DNA of 64,000 nt from Streptomyces sp. HUAS YS2 (GTDB taxonomy: Bacteria > Actinomycetota > Actinomycetes > Streptomycetales > Streptomycetaceae): contig NZ_CP137573.1 in assembly GCF_033343995.1 (NCBI RefSeq), forward strand, positions 5,055,001 through 5,119,000, in the 5' to 3' direction. This document shows positions 8,092 through 18,661 of the stretch, in pieces. The position numbers were made by a program, and so were the translations under genes. Position 1 is the stretch's first letter. Each line of letters opens with the position of its first letter. Below the pieces are notes generated by a model. It saw only the letters and a list, made by a program, of their open reading frames with translations. It was not told where the DNA came from and ran no database searches.

Positions 8092-9759
8092 ATGACCGGG
8101 ACCGTGACCGCGACCGTGGCGGAGCTCGTACAGCGGCAGTGGGGCGACCCGAGGACCGGACTCCGGAGCCGGGACACGGTCCTCACGCACCACGACGTAT
8201 CCGCGGGCGCCGCCGCGCGCGCGGCACTGCTCGTCGATCTGCTGCCCCGGGGTGCCGAGCCGCACCTCGGGGTGCTCCTCGACAACACACCGGAGTACCC
8301 GCTCTGGCTCAGCGCGGCGGCCCTCGCGGGGGCCGCCGTCGCCGGGATCAACCCCACCCGGCGGGGCGCGGAGCTGGCCCGGGACATCGTCCACACCGAA
8401 TGCCGGGTCCTCGTCACCCAGCGCGCGTACCTTCCCCTGCTCGACGGGCTCGCCCTGCCGGGCCTGCGCGTGCTCGTGACGGACACCGACGCCTACACGG
8501 AACTCCTCACGCCGTATGAGGGCGCCGAGCCCGGCGACGCGGTGGTCCGGCCGGTGCGGCCGGACAGCCGGATGCTGCTCTACTTCACGTCCGGCTCGAC
8601 CGGCGCGCCCAAGGCGGCGATCTGCAGCCAGGGGCGGCTGGCGGCGGCCGGCGCGTCGCTGGTCGCGCACTTCGGGGTGGGCCGGGACGACGTGCACTAC
8701 ATCTGCATGCCGATGTTCCACGGCAACGCCGTCATCGCGGACTGGGCACCGGCGCTGTCGGCCGGGGCGTCGGTGGCGCTGCGGGACCGGTTCTCCGCGT
8801 CCGGCTTCCTGCCGGACGTACGGGAGTTCGGCGCGACCTACTTCACGTATGTGGGGCGGGCGATCCAGTACCTGCTGGCCACGCCCGAAGGCCCAGGAGA
8901 CCGGGAGCACGGGCTGCGGCTCGGCTTCGGCACGGAGGCGGGCGCGGTCGACGCGGCCCGCTTCGAGGCCCGCTTCGGGGTGAAGCTCGTCGAGGGGTAC
9001 GGCTCCTCCGAGGGCGGCGCGGCGATCCAGCGGACCCCGGACACCCCGACGGGCGCGATCGGACGGGCCGCGCCGGGCGACGGACTGGCGGTCGTGGACG
9101 CCGAGGGGCAGGAGTGCGAGCGGGCCCGCTTCTCGCCGCAGGGCCACCTCCTCAACGGCGCGGCGGCGATAGGCGAACTCGTCAACAAGGGCCGCAGCCC
9201 CTTCGAGGGCTACTGGCGCAACGAGGAGGCGGAGAAGGAGCGGCTGCGCGGCGGCTGGTACTGGACCGGGGACCTCTTCTACCGGGACGAGGCCGACTTC
9301 TACTACTTCGCGGGACGCACCGACGACCGGCTGCGGGTGGACAGCGAGAACCTGGCGGCGGCCGTGATCGAGAACATCCTGGCGCGCTGGACGGACGCGG
9401 AGGCGGTCGCGGTCTACGCGGTGCCGGATCCGGTGGCGGGGGACATGGTGATGGCGGCGCTGGCGCTGCGCGAGGGCGCGGCGTTCGACCCGGCCCGCTT
9501 CACGGAGTTCCTCTCCGGCCAGGCGGACCTCGGCACCAAGATGCCCCCGCGTTTCGTCCGCGTCATGGACCGTCTCCCCACGACGGCGACGAACAAGATC
9601 CAGCGCGCGTCCCTGCGTACGGAGGGGTTCCTCTCCCGCGACGAACTCTGGTGGCGCCCCACCCCGGGCGCCGCGTACACCCCCCTGACGCCGAAGGCCC
9701 TCACGACCCTGCGCGCAACCTACGACTCCCACAACCGCGCCCACCTCGTGTGGAGTTGA
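8092..9759 (+). CDS. AMP-forming acyl-CoA synthetase
   Basis: 555-residue member of the ANL superfamily that adenylates a carboxylic acid and transfers it to CoA. The P-loop-like motif YFTSGSTGAPK is at about residue 163. YGSSEGG, then YWTGDLFYRDE and FAGRTDDRLR, are the later conserved motifs, and Lys502 in TATNKIQRAS is the expected catalytic lysine. Length and motif order fit fatty or short acyl-CoA ligases; the substrate cannot be read from sequence. It starts 25 bases after the LPMO stop but is unlikely to be functionally tied to it. Confidence 0.85.
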   Translation: MTGTVTATVAELVQRQWGDPRTGLRSRDTVLTHHDVSAGAAARAALLVDLLPRGAEPHLGVLLDNTPEYPLWLSAAALAGAAVAGINPTRRGAELARDIVHTECRVLVTQRAYLPLLDGLALPGLRVLVTDTDAYTELLTPYEGAEPGDAVVRPVRPDSRMLLYFTSGSTGAPKAAICSQGRLAAAGASLVAHFGVGRDDVHYICMPMFHGNAVIADWAPALSAGASVALRDRFSASGFLPDVREFGATYFTYVGRAIQYLLATPEGPGDREHGLRLGFGTEAGAVDAARFEARFGVKLVEGYGSSEGGAAIQRTPDTPTGAIGRAAPGDGLAVVDAEGQECERARFSPQGHLLNGAAAIGELVNKGRSPFEGYWRNEEAEKERLRGGWYWTGDLFYRDEADFYYFAGRTDDRLRVDSENLAAAVIENILARWTDAEAVAVYAVPDPVAGDMVMAALALREGAAFDPARFTEFLSGQADLGTKMPPRFVRVMDRLPTTATNKIQRASLRTEGFLSRDELWWRPTPGAAYTPLTPKALTTLRATYDSHNRAHLVWS

Positions 9760-10049
9760 TTCACCCCACCCCGCCCCTTCCCGAAACCCTGCCGGGGGCC
9801 GGGGAAGGCCAGGAGCAGGGGCTCTCCCACCCCGCCCCGGGTGCGGCAGCTTCGCGCCGCGGGGGTCGGGGTGTCCGGAGCGGGGCTCTGCCCTCCGCTC
9901 CGGGTGCGGGCCCGGGGGCAGAGGTAGAGCCAGGCACACCCCTGCCCCTTTTCGAAACCCGGCCCGGGCCCGGGGTAGGGCCAGGCCTACCTCCCGGACG
10001 CCCTCCAGGGCCATCGCCGCGGGCGGGCGGCGGCGCATACCGTACCCGC
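9760..10049. repeat. GC-rich intergenic region with internal repeats, no gene
   Basis: Contains repeated CCCGG/CCGGG blocks and two related units, one with CCCGAAACCCTGCCGGG (from about 9779) and one with TTCGAAACCCGGCCCGGG (from about 9950). Several can pair into hairpins. It looks like the short intergenic palindromic elements found many times in Streptomyces genomes. It may end transcription of the synthetase gene and must hold the promoter of the two-component pair. Confidence 0.45.
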
Positions 10050-11309
10050 ATGGATGTCCGCACGCCCTGGCAGGCGCTCACCCGGCCGCTCGCGTACCCC
10101 CGTTCCGTCTGGCCCTGGCGGTCCGCCGGGTATCTCGCGAGCGGGGCCGTCACCGGGGCGGCCGCGCTCGCGGTGCTGCTGGTCCTCGCCATGTTCTCGC
10201 TGCTGCTCGTCGGGTTGCCGCTGCTCCTGTTCGCCGGCGTCGCGCTCGGCGGCATCGAGCGCCGCCGGCTCCGCATCGCCGAGACCACCCCCGCCGCCGA
10301 CCCGCACCGCGTGCCCGACACCCCCGGCCTCGCCGCCTGGCTCCGGATCCGGGTGCGCGAGCAGGCGACCTGGCGGGAGCTGGCGTACGCCGTGCTGCAC
10401 GCCACCGTTCTGTGGCCGCTCGACCTGATCGTGCTCGCCGTCTGCCTGGGCCTGCCCGCGGCCCTTCTCGGCGCACCGCTCCGCCTGGCCCTCGACGGCC
10501 AGGAGACCAAGGTCGTCAAGGCGTACCTCGTCACCTCCTATCCGGAGGCGTTCGCCGCCTCCCTGCTCGGCGCCGTCCTCCTCGTCGCCCTGCTGTACCC
10601 GGTCGCGGCACTCGCCGGCGCCCGCGCCGCGATGGCCCGCGCGCTGCTCGCGCCCCGCGAGACCGAGCTGACCGACCGGATCGGCGAGGTGACCCGCTCC
10701 CGCGCCCGCCTCGTCGACGCCTTCGAGGCCGAGCGCCGCCGCATCGAACGCGATCTCCACGACGGCGCCCAACAGCGCCTCGTCGCCCTCACGATGACCC
10801 TCGGCCTCGCCCGCCTCGACGCCCCGCCCGGCAGCCCCCTCGGCGACCAGCTCGCCAAGGCGCACGACGAGGCCGGGCAGGTCCTCACCGAGCTGAGGGA
10901 GCTGATCCACGGCATCCATCCCCAGGTCCTCGCCGACTTCGGCCTGGGCGCGGCGCTCGCCGACGCCGCCGACCGCTCCGCCGTGCCCGTCGACGCGGAC
11001 ATCGAACTGCCCCGGCTCCCCACGGCGGTGGAGTCCGCCGGGTACTTCGCCGTCTGCGAGGCGCTCGCCAACATCGGCAAGCACAGCGGTGCGACCAAGG
11101 CCCGGCTCACCGCCCGGTACGCCTCCGGAAGCCTCACCCTCCTCGTCCAGGACGACGGCCGCGGCGGCGCCGACCCGGCCGGCGGGTCCGGACTCACCGG
11201 ACTGGCCGACCGCATCGCCGTCCTCGATGGCACACTGACGATCTCCAGCCCGCCCGGCGGGCCGACCCTGATCCGAGTGGAGATCCCGTGCCCTCCTCCC
11301 TCCGCGTAG
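10050..11309 (+). CDS. Sensor histidine kinase (HisKA_3 type)
   Basis: 419-residue membrane kinase paired with the NarL-family regulator that overlaps its 3' end. The N-terminal half has four hydrophobic segments (about 28-50, 53-68, 128-150 and 168-190) typical of the streptomycete putative-sensor domain. The dimerisation and phospho-acceptor box RRIERDLHDGAQQRL places the phosphorylated histidine at His237. The ATPase domain shows NIGKHSGAT, DDGRGG and GGSGLTGLADRI. The signal is unknown. The start at 10050 follows a conserved in-frame ATG; a strong ribosome site is not obvious. Confidence 0.88.
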   Translation: MDVRTPWQALTRPLAYPRSVWPWRSAGYLASGAVTGAAALAVLLVLAMFSLLLVGLPLLLFAGVALGGIERRRLRIAETTPAADPHRVPDTPGLAAWLRIRVREQATWRELAYAVLHATVLWPLDLIVLAVCLGLPAALLGAPLRLALDGQETKVVKAYLVTSYPEAFAASLLGAVLLVALLYPVAALAGARAAMARALLAPRETELTDRIGEVTRSRARLVDAFEAERRRIERDLHDGAQQRLVALTMTLGLARLDAPPGSPLGDQLAKAHDEAGQVLTELRELIHGIHPQVLADFGLGAALADAADRSAVPVDADIELPRLPTAVESAGYFAVCEALANIGKHSGATKARLTARYASGSLTLLVQDDGRGGADPAGGSGLTGLADRIAVLDGTLTISSPPGGPTLIRVEIPCPPPSA

Positions 11310-11941
11310 TCCTGGCCGAGGACAGCGTCCTCCTGCGCGAAGGGCTGATCGGGCTGCTCGCCCGCTTCGGCCACGAGGTCGCCGCCGCCGTCGGCGACGC
11401 CGAGGCCCTGCGCGAGGCGGTCGCCGCGCACGCCCCCGACATCGTCGTGACCGACGTCCGGATGCCGCCCGGTTTCCAGGACGAGGGGCTGCGCGCCGCG
11501 GTCGCGCTGCGCGCCGCACGCCCGGAGCTGCCGGTCCTGGTACTGAGCCAGTACGTGCAGCGCAGTTACGCCACCGAGCTGCTCGACTCCGGCGACGGCA
11601 CGGGCGTGGGCTATCTGCTCAAGGACCGGATCGGCCAGGTCGAGGAGTTCCTGGACGCGCTCACCCGGGTCGCGGCCGGCGGCACGGTCGTCGACCCCGA
11701 GGTCGTCCGGCAGCTGCTGCGCCGCCGCCGCGACCCGCTGGCCGCGCTGACTCCGCGCGAGCGGGAGGTGCTGGGACTGGTCGCCGAGGGGCATTCGAAC
11801 GGGGCGATCGCCCGCCGTCTCGTGGTGACCGAGGCCGCCGTCGGGAAGCACATCGGCAACATCCTCGGGAAGCTCGACCTCCCGCCGGCCGAGGACACGC
11901 ACCGCCGGGTGCTGGCCGTGCTGACCTACCTGCGGGCGTAG
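11288..11941 (+). CDS. NarL/LuxR-family response regulator
   Basis: 217-residue DNA-binding regulator, partner of the overlapping kinase. GTG at 11288 lies inside the kinase gene (22-base overlap), so translation is coupled. The receiver has acidic AED near the start, Asp56 in VVTDVRMPP as phosphorylation site, and a lysine in YLLKDRI. The C-terminal helix-turn-helix has LTPREREVLGLVAEGHSN and VGKHIGNILGKL. Many relatives control envelope-stress or antibiotic-exporter genes; the target here is unknown. Confidence 0.9.
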   Translation: MPSSLRVVLAEDSVLLREGLIGLLARFGHEVAAAVGDAEALREAVAAHAPDIVVTDVRMPPGFQDEGLRAAVALRAARPELPVLVLSQYVQRSYATELLDSGDGTGVGYLLKDRIGQVEEFLDALTRVAAGGTVVDPEVVRQLLRRRRDPLAALTPREREVLGLVAEGHSNGAIARRLVVTEAAVGKHIGNILGKLDLPPAEDTHRRVLAVLTYLRA

Positions 11942-11961
11942 CGGCGGTCGCGGGAACAAAG

Positions 11962-11997
11962 CGGAGGAGCCCCTCGCTCGCGCGAGGGGCTCCTCCG
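11962..11997 (-). terminator. Hairpin terminator of tRNA-Lys copy 2
   Basis: Perfect 16-bp stem with a 4-base loop, 6 bases beyond the tRNA 3' end. Read on the plus strand it can also end the two-component transcript, which stops 20 bases before it. Confidence 0.8.
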
Positions 11998-12003
11998 TGT
12001 CTG

Positions 12004-12077
12004 TGCGCCGCCAGGGACTCGAACCCCGGACCCGCTGATTAAGAGTCAGCTGCTCTAACCAACTGAGCTAGCGGCGC
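12004..12077 (-). tRNA. tRNA-Lys (CTT), copy 2 of 3
   Basis: Identical cloverleaf to the copies at 3372 and 20011: acceptor GCGCCGC/GCGGCGC, anticodon CTT, same 5' leader GTCAGCAG. CCA is not encoded. Confidence 0.97.
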
Positions 12078-12173
12078 CTGCTGACAGAAGTAATACTACC
12101 TGGTCCGGAGGGGTGCTCCGGACCACCCGCCGCCGCCTGCCGCCGCCGGGCCGTCTCCAGGCGCCCCAGGGCC

Positions 12174-12932
12174 TCAGATCGCCAGCGACAGCACCACCGG
12201 CGCCGCCTTCCGGTTCAGCGTGTCGGCCGCCGCGCGCAGCCGGTGGGCGTGCTCGATCGGCAGGGAGAGCGCGAGGCAGCCGACCGCCGATCCGGCCGTC
12301 AGCGGGACCGCCGCGCAGACCGTGCCCACCGCGTACTCCTGGAGGTCGAGCACCGGGACGGACGCGGGCTGGCTGTCCAGCTTGGAGAAGAGCACCTTCT
12401 CGTTGGTGATCGTCCGGGAGGTCAGCCGGGCGATCTTGTGGCGGGAGAGGTGGTCGCGGCGCCCGTTCTGGTCGAGCTGGGTGAGCAGGCACTTGCCGAC
12501 CGCGCTGGCGTGCGCCGCCGAGCGGAAGTCCACCCACTCGTTGACCGCGGGCGTGCGCGGGCCGTCCGCGAACTGGGTGATCTTCACCTCGCCGTCGATG
12601 TACCGGCTGATGTAGACCGCCGCGCCGACGGAGTCGCGCAGCTCGCGGAGGGTTTCCTGGAGCTTGCGCTCCAGGGCCTCGCGGCGGGTGGCGCCGGAGC
12701 CGAGCAGGACGAGGGAGTCACCGACGACGTACGCGCCGTCGGCGACCTGCTCCACGTAACCCTCGCGGCGGAGCATGAGGAGGAGGGAGGACAGGTGACC
12801 GAGCGGCAGGCCGGTCTCGCGTCCGATCTGGGTGTCCGTGACACCGCCCGCGTGCCGGGCCACCGCCTCCAGGACACGAAGGGCGTACTGCACCGAGTGG
12901 AACGGCGCGATGGGCTCGGGCTTCAGCGCCAC
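12174..12932 (-). CDS. IclR-family transcriptional regulator
   Basis: 252 residues. The N-terminal winged helix-turn-helix (about 10-75) includes ALRVLEAVARHAGGVTDTQI and GLPLGHLSSLLLMLRREGY. The C-terminal effector-binding domain has the IclR pattern SAAHASAVGKCLLTQL and later VCAAVPL. GTG at 12932 has GGGGG 6 bases upstream. It is divergent from the flavin oxidoreductase gene and the 295-base region between them may hold operators for both. A short direct repeat ACCAGGTCGACCAGGT (12945-12960) lies just upstream of the start and could be its own binding site (inference). Confidence 0.88.
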   Translation of the reverse strand: MALKPEPIAPFHSVQYALRVLEAVARHAGGVTDTQIGRETGLPLGHLSSLLLMLRREGYVEQVADGAYVVGDSLVLLGSGATRREALERKLQETLRELRDSVGAAVYISRYIDGEVKITQFADGPRTPAVNEWVDFRSAAHASAVGKCLLTQLDQNGRRDHLSRHKIARLTSRTITNEKVLFSKLDSQPASVPVLDLQEYAVGTVCAAVPLTAGSAVGCLALSLPIEHAHRLRAAADTLNRKAAPVVLSLAI

Positions 12933-13227
12933 GGTTTCCCCCTACCAGGTCGACCAGGTTGTGACCGCAAGCTTCCGTACCACGATAGCCGCCAAGGGCC
13001 TGTCAGGGAGCGGCTGTTGCCGGATTGGCCCGCCCCGTCAGCCCCATACGCTGGGACGCGGCACTCTGGCATATGCCAGGGGTATGCGTGACGGCTCGAA
13101 GGTGAGGTCAGCGCTCCGCGGGCGTCCTGCCGGCCCCCGGCGGAATAACCGGAGCCCCCCTCCTGTTCTGGTGTGCGATCCGTACGTCGTGAGCGCGTAC
13201 GTCACAAGCGCAGGAGGGCTCTCAGAG
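12933..13227. promoter_or_regulatory. Divergent promoter region with GGCATATGCCAGGG element
   Basis: No gene. It contains the 12-base palindrome TGGCATATGCCA at 13067-13078, followed by GGGGTATGCG. Nearly the same 21-base block recurs at 20822. It also holds the ACCAGGTCGACCAGGT direct repeat next to the IclR start and a strong ribosome site (AGGAGGG, about 13212) for the oxidoreductase. Confidence 0.5.
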
Positions 13228-14319
13228 GTGAGCGACAAGGTGAGCGACCCGATCCGGGGAGAGGTGCGCGGGACCGCGCCCGTCCCGCTGTCCGTTCTGG
13301 ACCTGGTGACCGTCGGCAGCGGGCGGACCGCCTCGCAGGCCCTGGCCACCAGTGTGGAGATCAGCCGGCTCGCCGAGCGGCGCGGCTACCACCGCCACTG
13401 GGTGGCCGAGCACCACTCCATGCCCGGCGTCGCGTCCTCGTCGCCGGCCGTGATCCTCGCCCACCTCGCCGCGCACACCGAGCGCATCCGGCTCGGCTCC
13501 GGCGGCGTGATGCTGCCCAACCACGCCCCGCTGGTGATCGCCGAGCAGTTCGGCACCCTGGAGGCGCTGGCCCCGGGCCGGGTCGACCTCGGGCTCGGCC
13601 GCGCACCGGGCACGGACGGGGCGACGGCGGCCGCCCTGCGCCGTACGGACCATCTGAACGAAGGGGGCGACGACTTTCCGCAGCAGCTCTCCGAGCTGAC
13701 CCGGTTCCTGGACGACGACTTCCCCGACGGGCACTCGTACGCCCGGATCCACGCCGTGCCCGGTCCCGTGCAGGGCCCGAAGGGGCGCCCGCCGATCTGG
13801 CTGCTCGGCTCGTCCGGCTTCAGCGCCCGGCTGGCCGGGATGCTCGGGCTGCCGTTCGCCTTCGCCCACCACTTCTCCGCGCAGAACACCGTCCCGGCGC
13901 TCGACCTCTACCGGGACTCCTTCCGACCCTCCGAGGCGCTCGACGCGCCGTACGCGCTGATCGGCGTCTCGGCGCTGGCGAGCGACGACGCGAAGGAGGC
14001 GCGCCGGCAGGTGCTGACCGGCGCGCTGTCGATGCTGCGGCTGCGCACCGGCAGGCCCGGGCTGATCCCGACGCCGGAGGAGGCGGAGGCGTACGAATTC
14101 AGCGCGCCGGAGCGGGAGTTCGTGAACTCCTGGCTCGGGAACGTGATCCACGGGACCGCGGACGAGGTCCGCACCGGCCTGGACGGGCTCCAGAAGCGCA
14201 CCGGCGCGGACGAGCTGATGATCACCGCCAACGCGCACGGCGGGGAGGCGCGGCTGCGGAGCTACGAGCTGATCGCGGACGCGTACGGACTGCCGGGCGG
14301 AGACGTTCCGGGGGAGTGA
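13228..14319 (+). CDS. Luciferase-like (LLM class) flavin-dependent oxidoreductase
   Basis: 363-residue FMN/F420-type TIM-barrel oxidoreductase of the single-subunit MsnO8-like branch. Conserved blocks are PLSVLDLVTVGSG, YHRHWVAEHHSMPGVASSSP, IRLGSGGVMLPNHAPLVIAEQF and GLGRAPG, followed by WLLGSSGFSARLAG. Substrate cannot be inferred. GTG at 13228 was chosen because AGGAGGG lies 10 bases upstream. Longer in-frame readings run through the promoter region. The IclR gene is divergent and a plausible regulator. Confidence 0.87.
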   Translation: MSDKVSDPIRGEVRGTAPVPLSVLDLVTVGSGRTASQALATSVEISRLAERRGYHRHWVAEHHSMPGVASSSPAVILAHLAAHTERIRLGSGGVMLPNHAPLVIAEQFGTLEALAPGRVDLGLGRAPGTDGATAAALRRTDHLNEGGDDFPQQLSELTRFLDDDFPDGHSYARIHAVPGPVQGPKGRPPIWLLGSSGFSARLAGMLGLPFAFAHHFSAQNTVPALDLYRDSFRPSEALDAPYALIGVSALASDDAKEARRQVLTGALSMLRLRTGRPGLIPTPEEAEAYEFSAPEREFVNSWLGNVIHGTADEVRTGLDGLQKRTGADELMITANAHGGEARLRSYELIADAYGLPGGDVPGE

Positions 14320-14372
14320 GTCCCGGGATTCCGGGGCGGGTTGGTTCAGCGTCGAACGATCCGACGCGCCAT

Positions 14373-14389
14373 CCCTAAGTGAGCCTTAA
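14373..14389 (+). promoter_or_regulatory. 11-bp-spaced direct repeat (OmpR-type site) upstream of chitinase
   Basis: CCCTAAG at 14373-14379 and GCCTTAA at 14383-14389, with the TAA cores exactly 11 bases apart, the spacing of tandem OmpR/PhoB-family sites. A very similar element precedes the second chitinase (33027-33044). Confidence 0.5.
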
Positions 14390-14462
14390 ACCGCTCGTCA
14401 CCTGTGGTGGCGAGCGGTTCCGTTTTCTGCTGCACCACTCTGACGAGGGCTTTCTTGCGCGA

Positions 14463-14494
14463 ATTGGTCTAGTCCTCGTTTGGTTCAGACCATT
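14463..14494. promoter_or_regulatory. Two DasR (dre)-like half-matched sites before GH18 chitinase
   Basis: TTGGTCTAGTCC (within 14463-14478) and TTGGTTCAGACCATT (within 14479-14494) lie back to back, about 70-100 bases upstream of the chitinase start. Each matches about 11 of 16 positions of the remembered dre consensus. Paired TGGTCTAGACC-type repeats are a known feature of Streptomyces chitinase promoters. Confidence 0.65.
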
Positions 14495-14564
14495 GACGCA
14501 CCATTCACGCGGCGGCTATCACTGCTCCAACTCCTGTACCGCGTACCCCCCTCGGAGGCCGCAC

Positions 14565-16268
<1,704 letters not shown>

Positions 16269-16327
16269 CGGCCTGAGAGCCCCGAGGCCCTGAGCCTCTG
16301 GCCACTGAGGCCGCCCCCCTCGATCCA

Positions 16328-16363
16328 CTGCCCCCGCCCGGACGTCCCGCCGGCCGGGGGCAG
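16328..16363. terminator. Bidirectional hairpin between chitinase and cdgA
   Basis: CTGCCCCCG at 16328 pairs with CGGGGGCAG at 16355, with further inner CCGG pairing. It lies between two convergent genes. Confidence 0.6.
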
Positions 16364-16398
16364 TTCCATGCCCGGGACCGGCGGGGCGGACGGGTGGC

Positions 16399-18348
16399 TC
16401 AGACCGGCAGCGGTGCGACGCCGATGAGCTCGGCGATGCGGTCCGGCGGGACGGCACGGGAGTAGAGCCAGCCCTGGCCGGTGTCGCAGCCGATGCGGCG
16501 CAGCCGGGTCGCCTGACCGGAGGTCTCGACGCACTCCGCGGTGACCGTGAGGCCCAGGCGGTGGGCGAGGTGGACCAGGGCCTCGACGATCAGCTCGTCC
16601 GCCGGGTTCGCGTGCGCCTCGTCCTGGAAGCCGCGGACGAACGAACCGTCCAGCTTCAGGACGGAGACCGGGAGGCGGCTGAGGTACGCGAGGTTCGAGT
16701 AGCCCGTACCGAAGTCGTCGATCGCGATCCGTACGCCCATGTCGCTCAGCGCCTGGAGCGCCTGGAGCGGGCGGCCCGCCGAGCCCATCACCGCGGACTC
16801 GGTCAGCTCCAGCTGGAGCAGGTGCGGGGCCAGGCCCGTCTCCGTGAGGATGCCCGCCACGTCCGCGACCAGGTCCGAGTCCCAGACCTGGCGGACCGCC
16901 ACGTTCACGCTCACGAACAGCGGCTGCTCGCCGGGGTGTTCCTGCTGCCACTGCCGGGCCTGGCGGCACGCGGTGCGCAGCACCCACCGGCCCAGCTCGA
17001 CGATCGAGCCGTCCTCCTCGGCGATCCCGACGAACCGATTCGGCGCAAGTGTCCCGAACTGCGGGTGATTCCAGCGCACCAGCGCCTCCACCCCGTTCAC
17101 GGCTCCGTCGGCCATGCCCACCAGCGGCTGGTACTCCAGCGCGAACTCCCCGCGCTCCACCGCCGGGCGCAGTGTCGAGGAGAGCGCCTGCCGGGTCATC
17201 CGGTGCGCGTTGCGCTCCGGGTCGAACAGCGTCCAGCGGGCCTTGCCGTCCGCCTTCGCCCAGTACAGCGTGGTGTCCGCGGCCTGCATCAGGCCCGTCG
17301 CCGTCGTGCCGTGCGCCGCCCGTTCGACCACGCCGATCGAGGCCGAGACCGACAGCCGCTGCCCGGCCAGGTCGAACGGCTGCTGCAGCGCGCAGAGCAC
17401 CGACTGGGCCAGATCGGCCAGTTGCTCGGTGCCGGTGGAGTCCTCGACCAGGATCGCGAACTCGTCGCCGCCGAGCCGCGCCACGAGATGCCCGCCGCTC
17501 CTGGTGTACCCGTCGTTGTCCGCGCACTCGGTCAGCCGCGCGGCGACCGCGGCGAGCAGCCGGTCGCCGACCCGGTGGCCCATCGTGTCGTTGACCGCCT
17601 TGAAGCCGTCGAGGTCCAGGTAGATCAGGCCGATCCGCCCCGTTTCGCCAAGCCCGTACGGCTGGTGGGGCTGATGGGGCTGGTGCGGTTGATGTGATCG
17701 GCGCGGCCGGTGCGCGTGGTACGCCGCGTCGATCGCGCTCTCGGTCCCGTCCTCGGCCGCCTGCTGGGCCGCCGTCTCCAGCGCCACCGCCAGCCGTTCG
17801 AAGAACAACGTCCGGTTCGGCAGCCGCGTCACCGGGTCGTGCATCTGCAGATGCCGCAGCCGCGCCTGGAGTTCGCGCCGGTCGCTGATGTCCGCGATCG
17901 ACAGCAGCACCCGTCCGCTGTCCGCCGCCGGGGCCACCGTGACCTCCGCCCACAGCGAGCGTCCGTCGGGGTGCTTCAGCCGCCGCGTACAGCGGAACCG
18001 CGAGCGCCGGCCGCGCAGCACCTCGCGGTACGCGTGCCAGGTCCGGCCGTCCGACGCCAGGTCGACGAGGTCGGCCGCGGCCTGGTCGTGCAGCGAGCCC
18101 GGGTCGGTGCCGAGCAGCGAGCCGAGCGCCTCGTTCGCCGCCACCACCACGCCCTCGCGGTCCACCACCGCCATCGCCAGCTGGGCGGCGCGGAACGCGG
18201 CCCGGTAGTCGCGCAGTTCGGCCGCCCGCCGCCGGGCGTCGGCCGACTCCTCGATCAGGGTGTCGTGATGACGCTCCGTGATCGGATGCGTGGTTCCCGG
18301 CGCGGTGGAGAGCGGTACGTGTGCCGGTCCTTCGGAGGTTCCGCTCAC
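16399..18348 (-). CDS. cdgA: PAS-GGDEF-EAL c-di-GMP enzyme, probably CdgA
   Basis: 649-residue soluble protein: a PAS/PAC sensor (about 45-165, ending in SIADISDRRELQARL), a GGDEF cyclase domain with intact LGGDEFAILVED (about 293), and an EAL phosphodiesterase domain with intact VEALVRWNHP (about 421), DDFGTGYSNLAYL and ELTESAV. Both active-site signatures are complete, so the protein could make and degrade c-di-GMP. In Streptomyces this nucleotide drives BldD dimerisation and holds back sporulation. GTG at 18348 has GGGAG upstream. The symbol rests on domain order and remembered synteny with SCO2817; RmdA has a similar layout. Confidence 0.85.
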   Translation of the reverse strand: MSGTSEGPAHVPLSTAPGTTHPITERHHDTLIEESADARRRAAELRDYRAAFRAAQLAMAVVDREGVVVAANEALGSLLGTDPGSLHDQAAADLVDLASDGRTWHAYREVLRGRRSRFRCTRRLKHPDGRSLWAEVTVAPAADSGRVLLSIADISDRRELQARLRHLQMHDPVTRLPNRTLFFERLAVALETAAQQAAEDGTESAIDAAYHAHRPRRSHQPHQPHQPHQPYGLGETGRIGLIYLDLDGFKAVNDTMGHRVGDRLLAAVAARLTECADNDGYTRSGGHLVARLGGDEFAILVEDSTGTEQLADLAQSVLCALQQPFDLAGQRLSVSASIGVVERAAHGTTATGLMQAADTTLYWAKADGKARWTLFDPERNAHRMTRQALSSTLRPAVERGEFALEYQPLVGMADGAVNGVEALVRWNHPQFGTLAPNRFVGIAEEDGSIVELGRWVLRTACRQARQWQQEHPGEQPLFVSVNVAVRQVWDSDLVADVAGILTETGLAPHLLQLELTESAVMGSAGRPLQALQALSDMGVRIAIDDFGTGYSNLAYLSRLPVSVLKLDGSFVRGFQDEAHANPADELIVEALVHLAHRLGLTVTAECVETSGQATRLRRIGCDTGQGWLYSRAVPPDRIAELIGVAPLPV

Positions 18349-18661
18349 CGCTCGCTCCCGCAGTGCAGTCGTTCCGTACAGGTCTGTTCGGGGGGTCGGC
18401 CATGGAAAGTGTGCCGATCATAGAGGCTGCCGACGCGGCCCTTCCAGCTCCGAACGGGCGGTGGACGCCGCCCGCCGTTGTGAGTATGCCCACGGCTCAG
18501 GCCGCCCGATCGTTTCTGCGCGGGTGTGACACGGGGACTGCGGTGTCGTGACCGAATGTGACGTCCGGTGCGCCGCGCGCGTCACCCGGCGCGTCGCAGG
18601 CTCACCCGACTGGGGCACCGAAAAGGGGCGAATCCCAAGAAATCGGCACAAGGTGGTTGTG
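18349..18661. promoter_or_regulatory. Divergent promoter region between cdgA and the M6 protease gene
   Basis: No gene seen. An inverted repeat GACAC (18528-18532) and GTGTC (18543-18547) with a 10-base spacer sits in the middle of the region. It does not match the BldD box as remembered, so no factor is assigned. Confidence 0.35.
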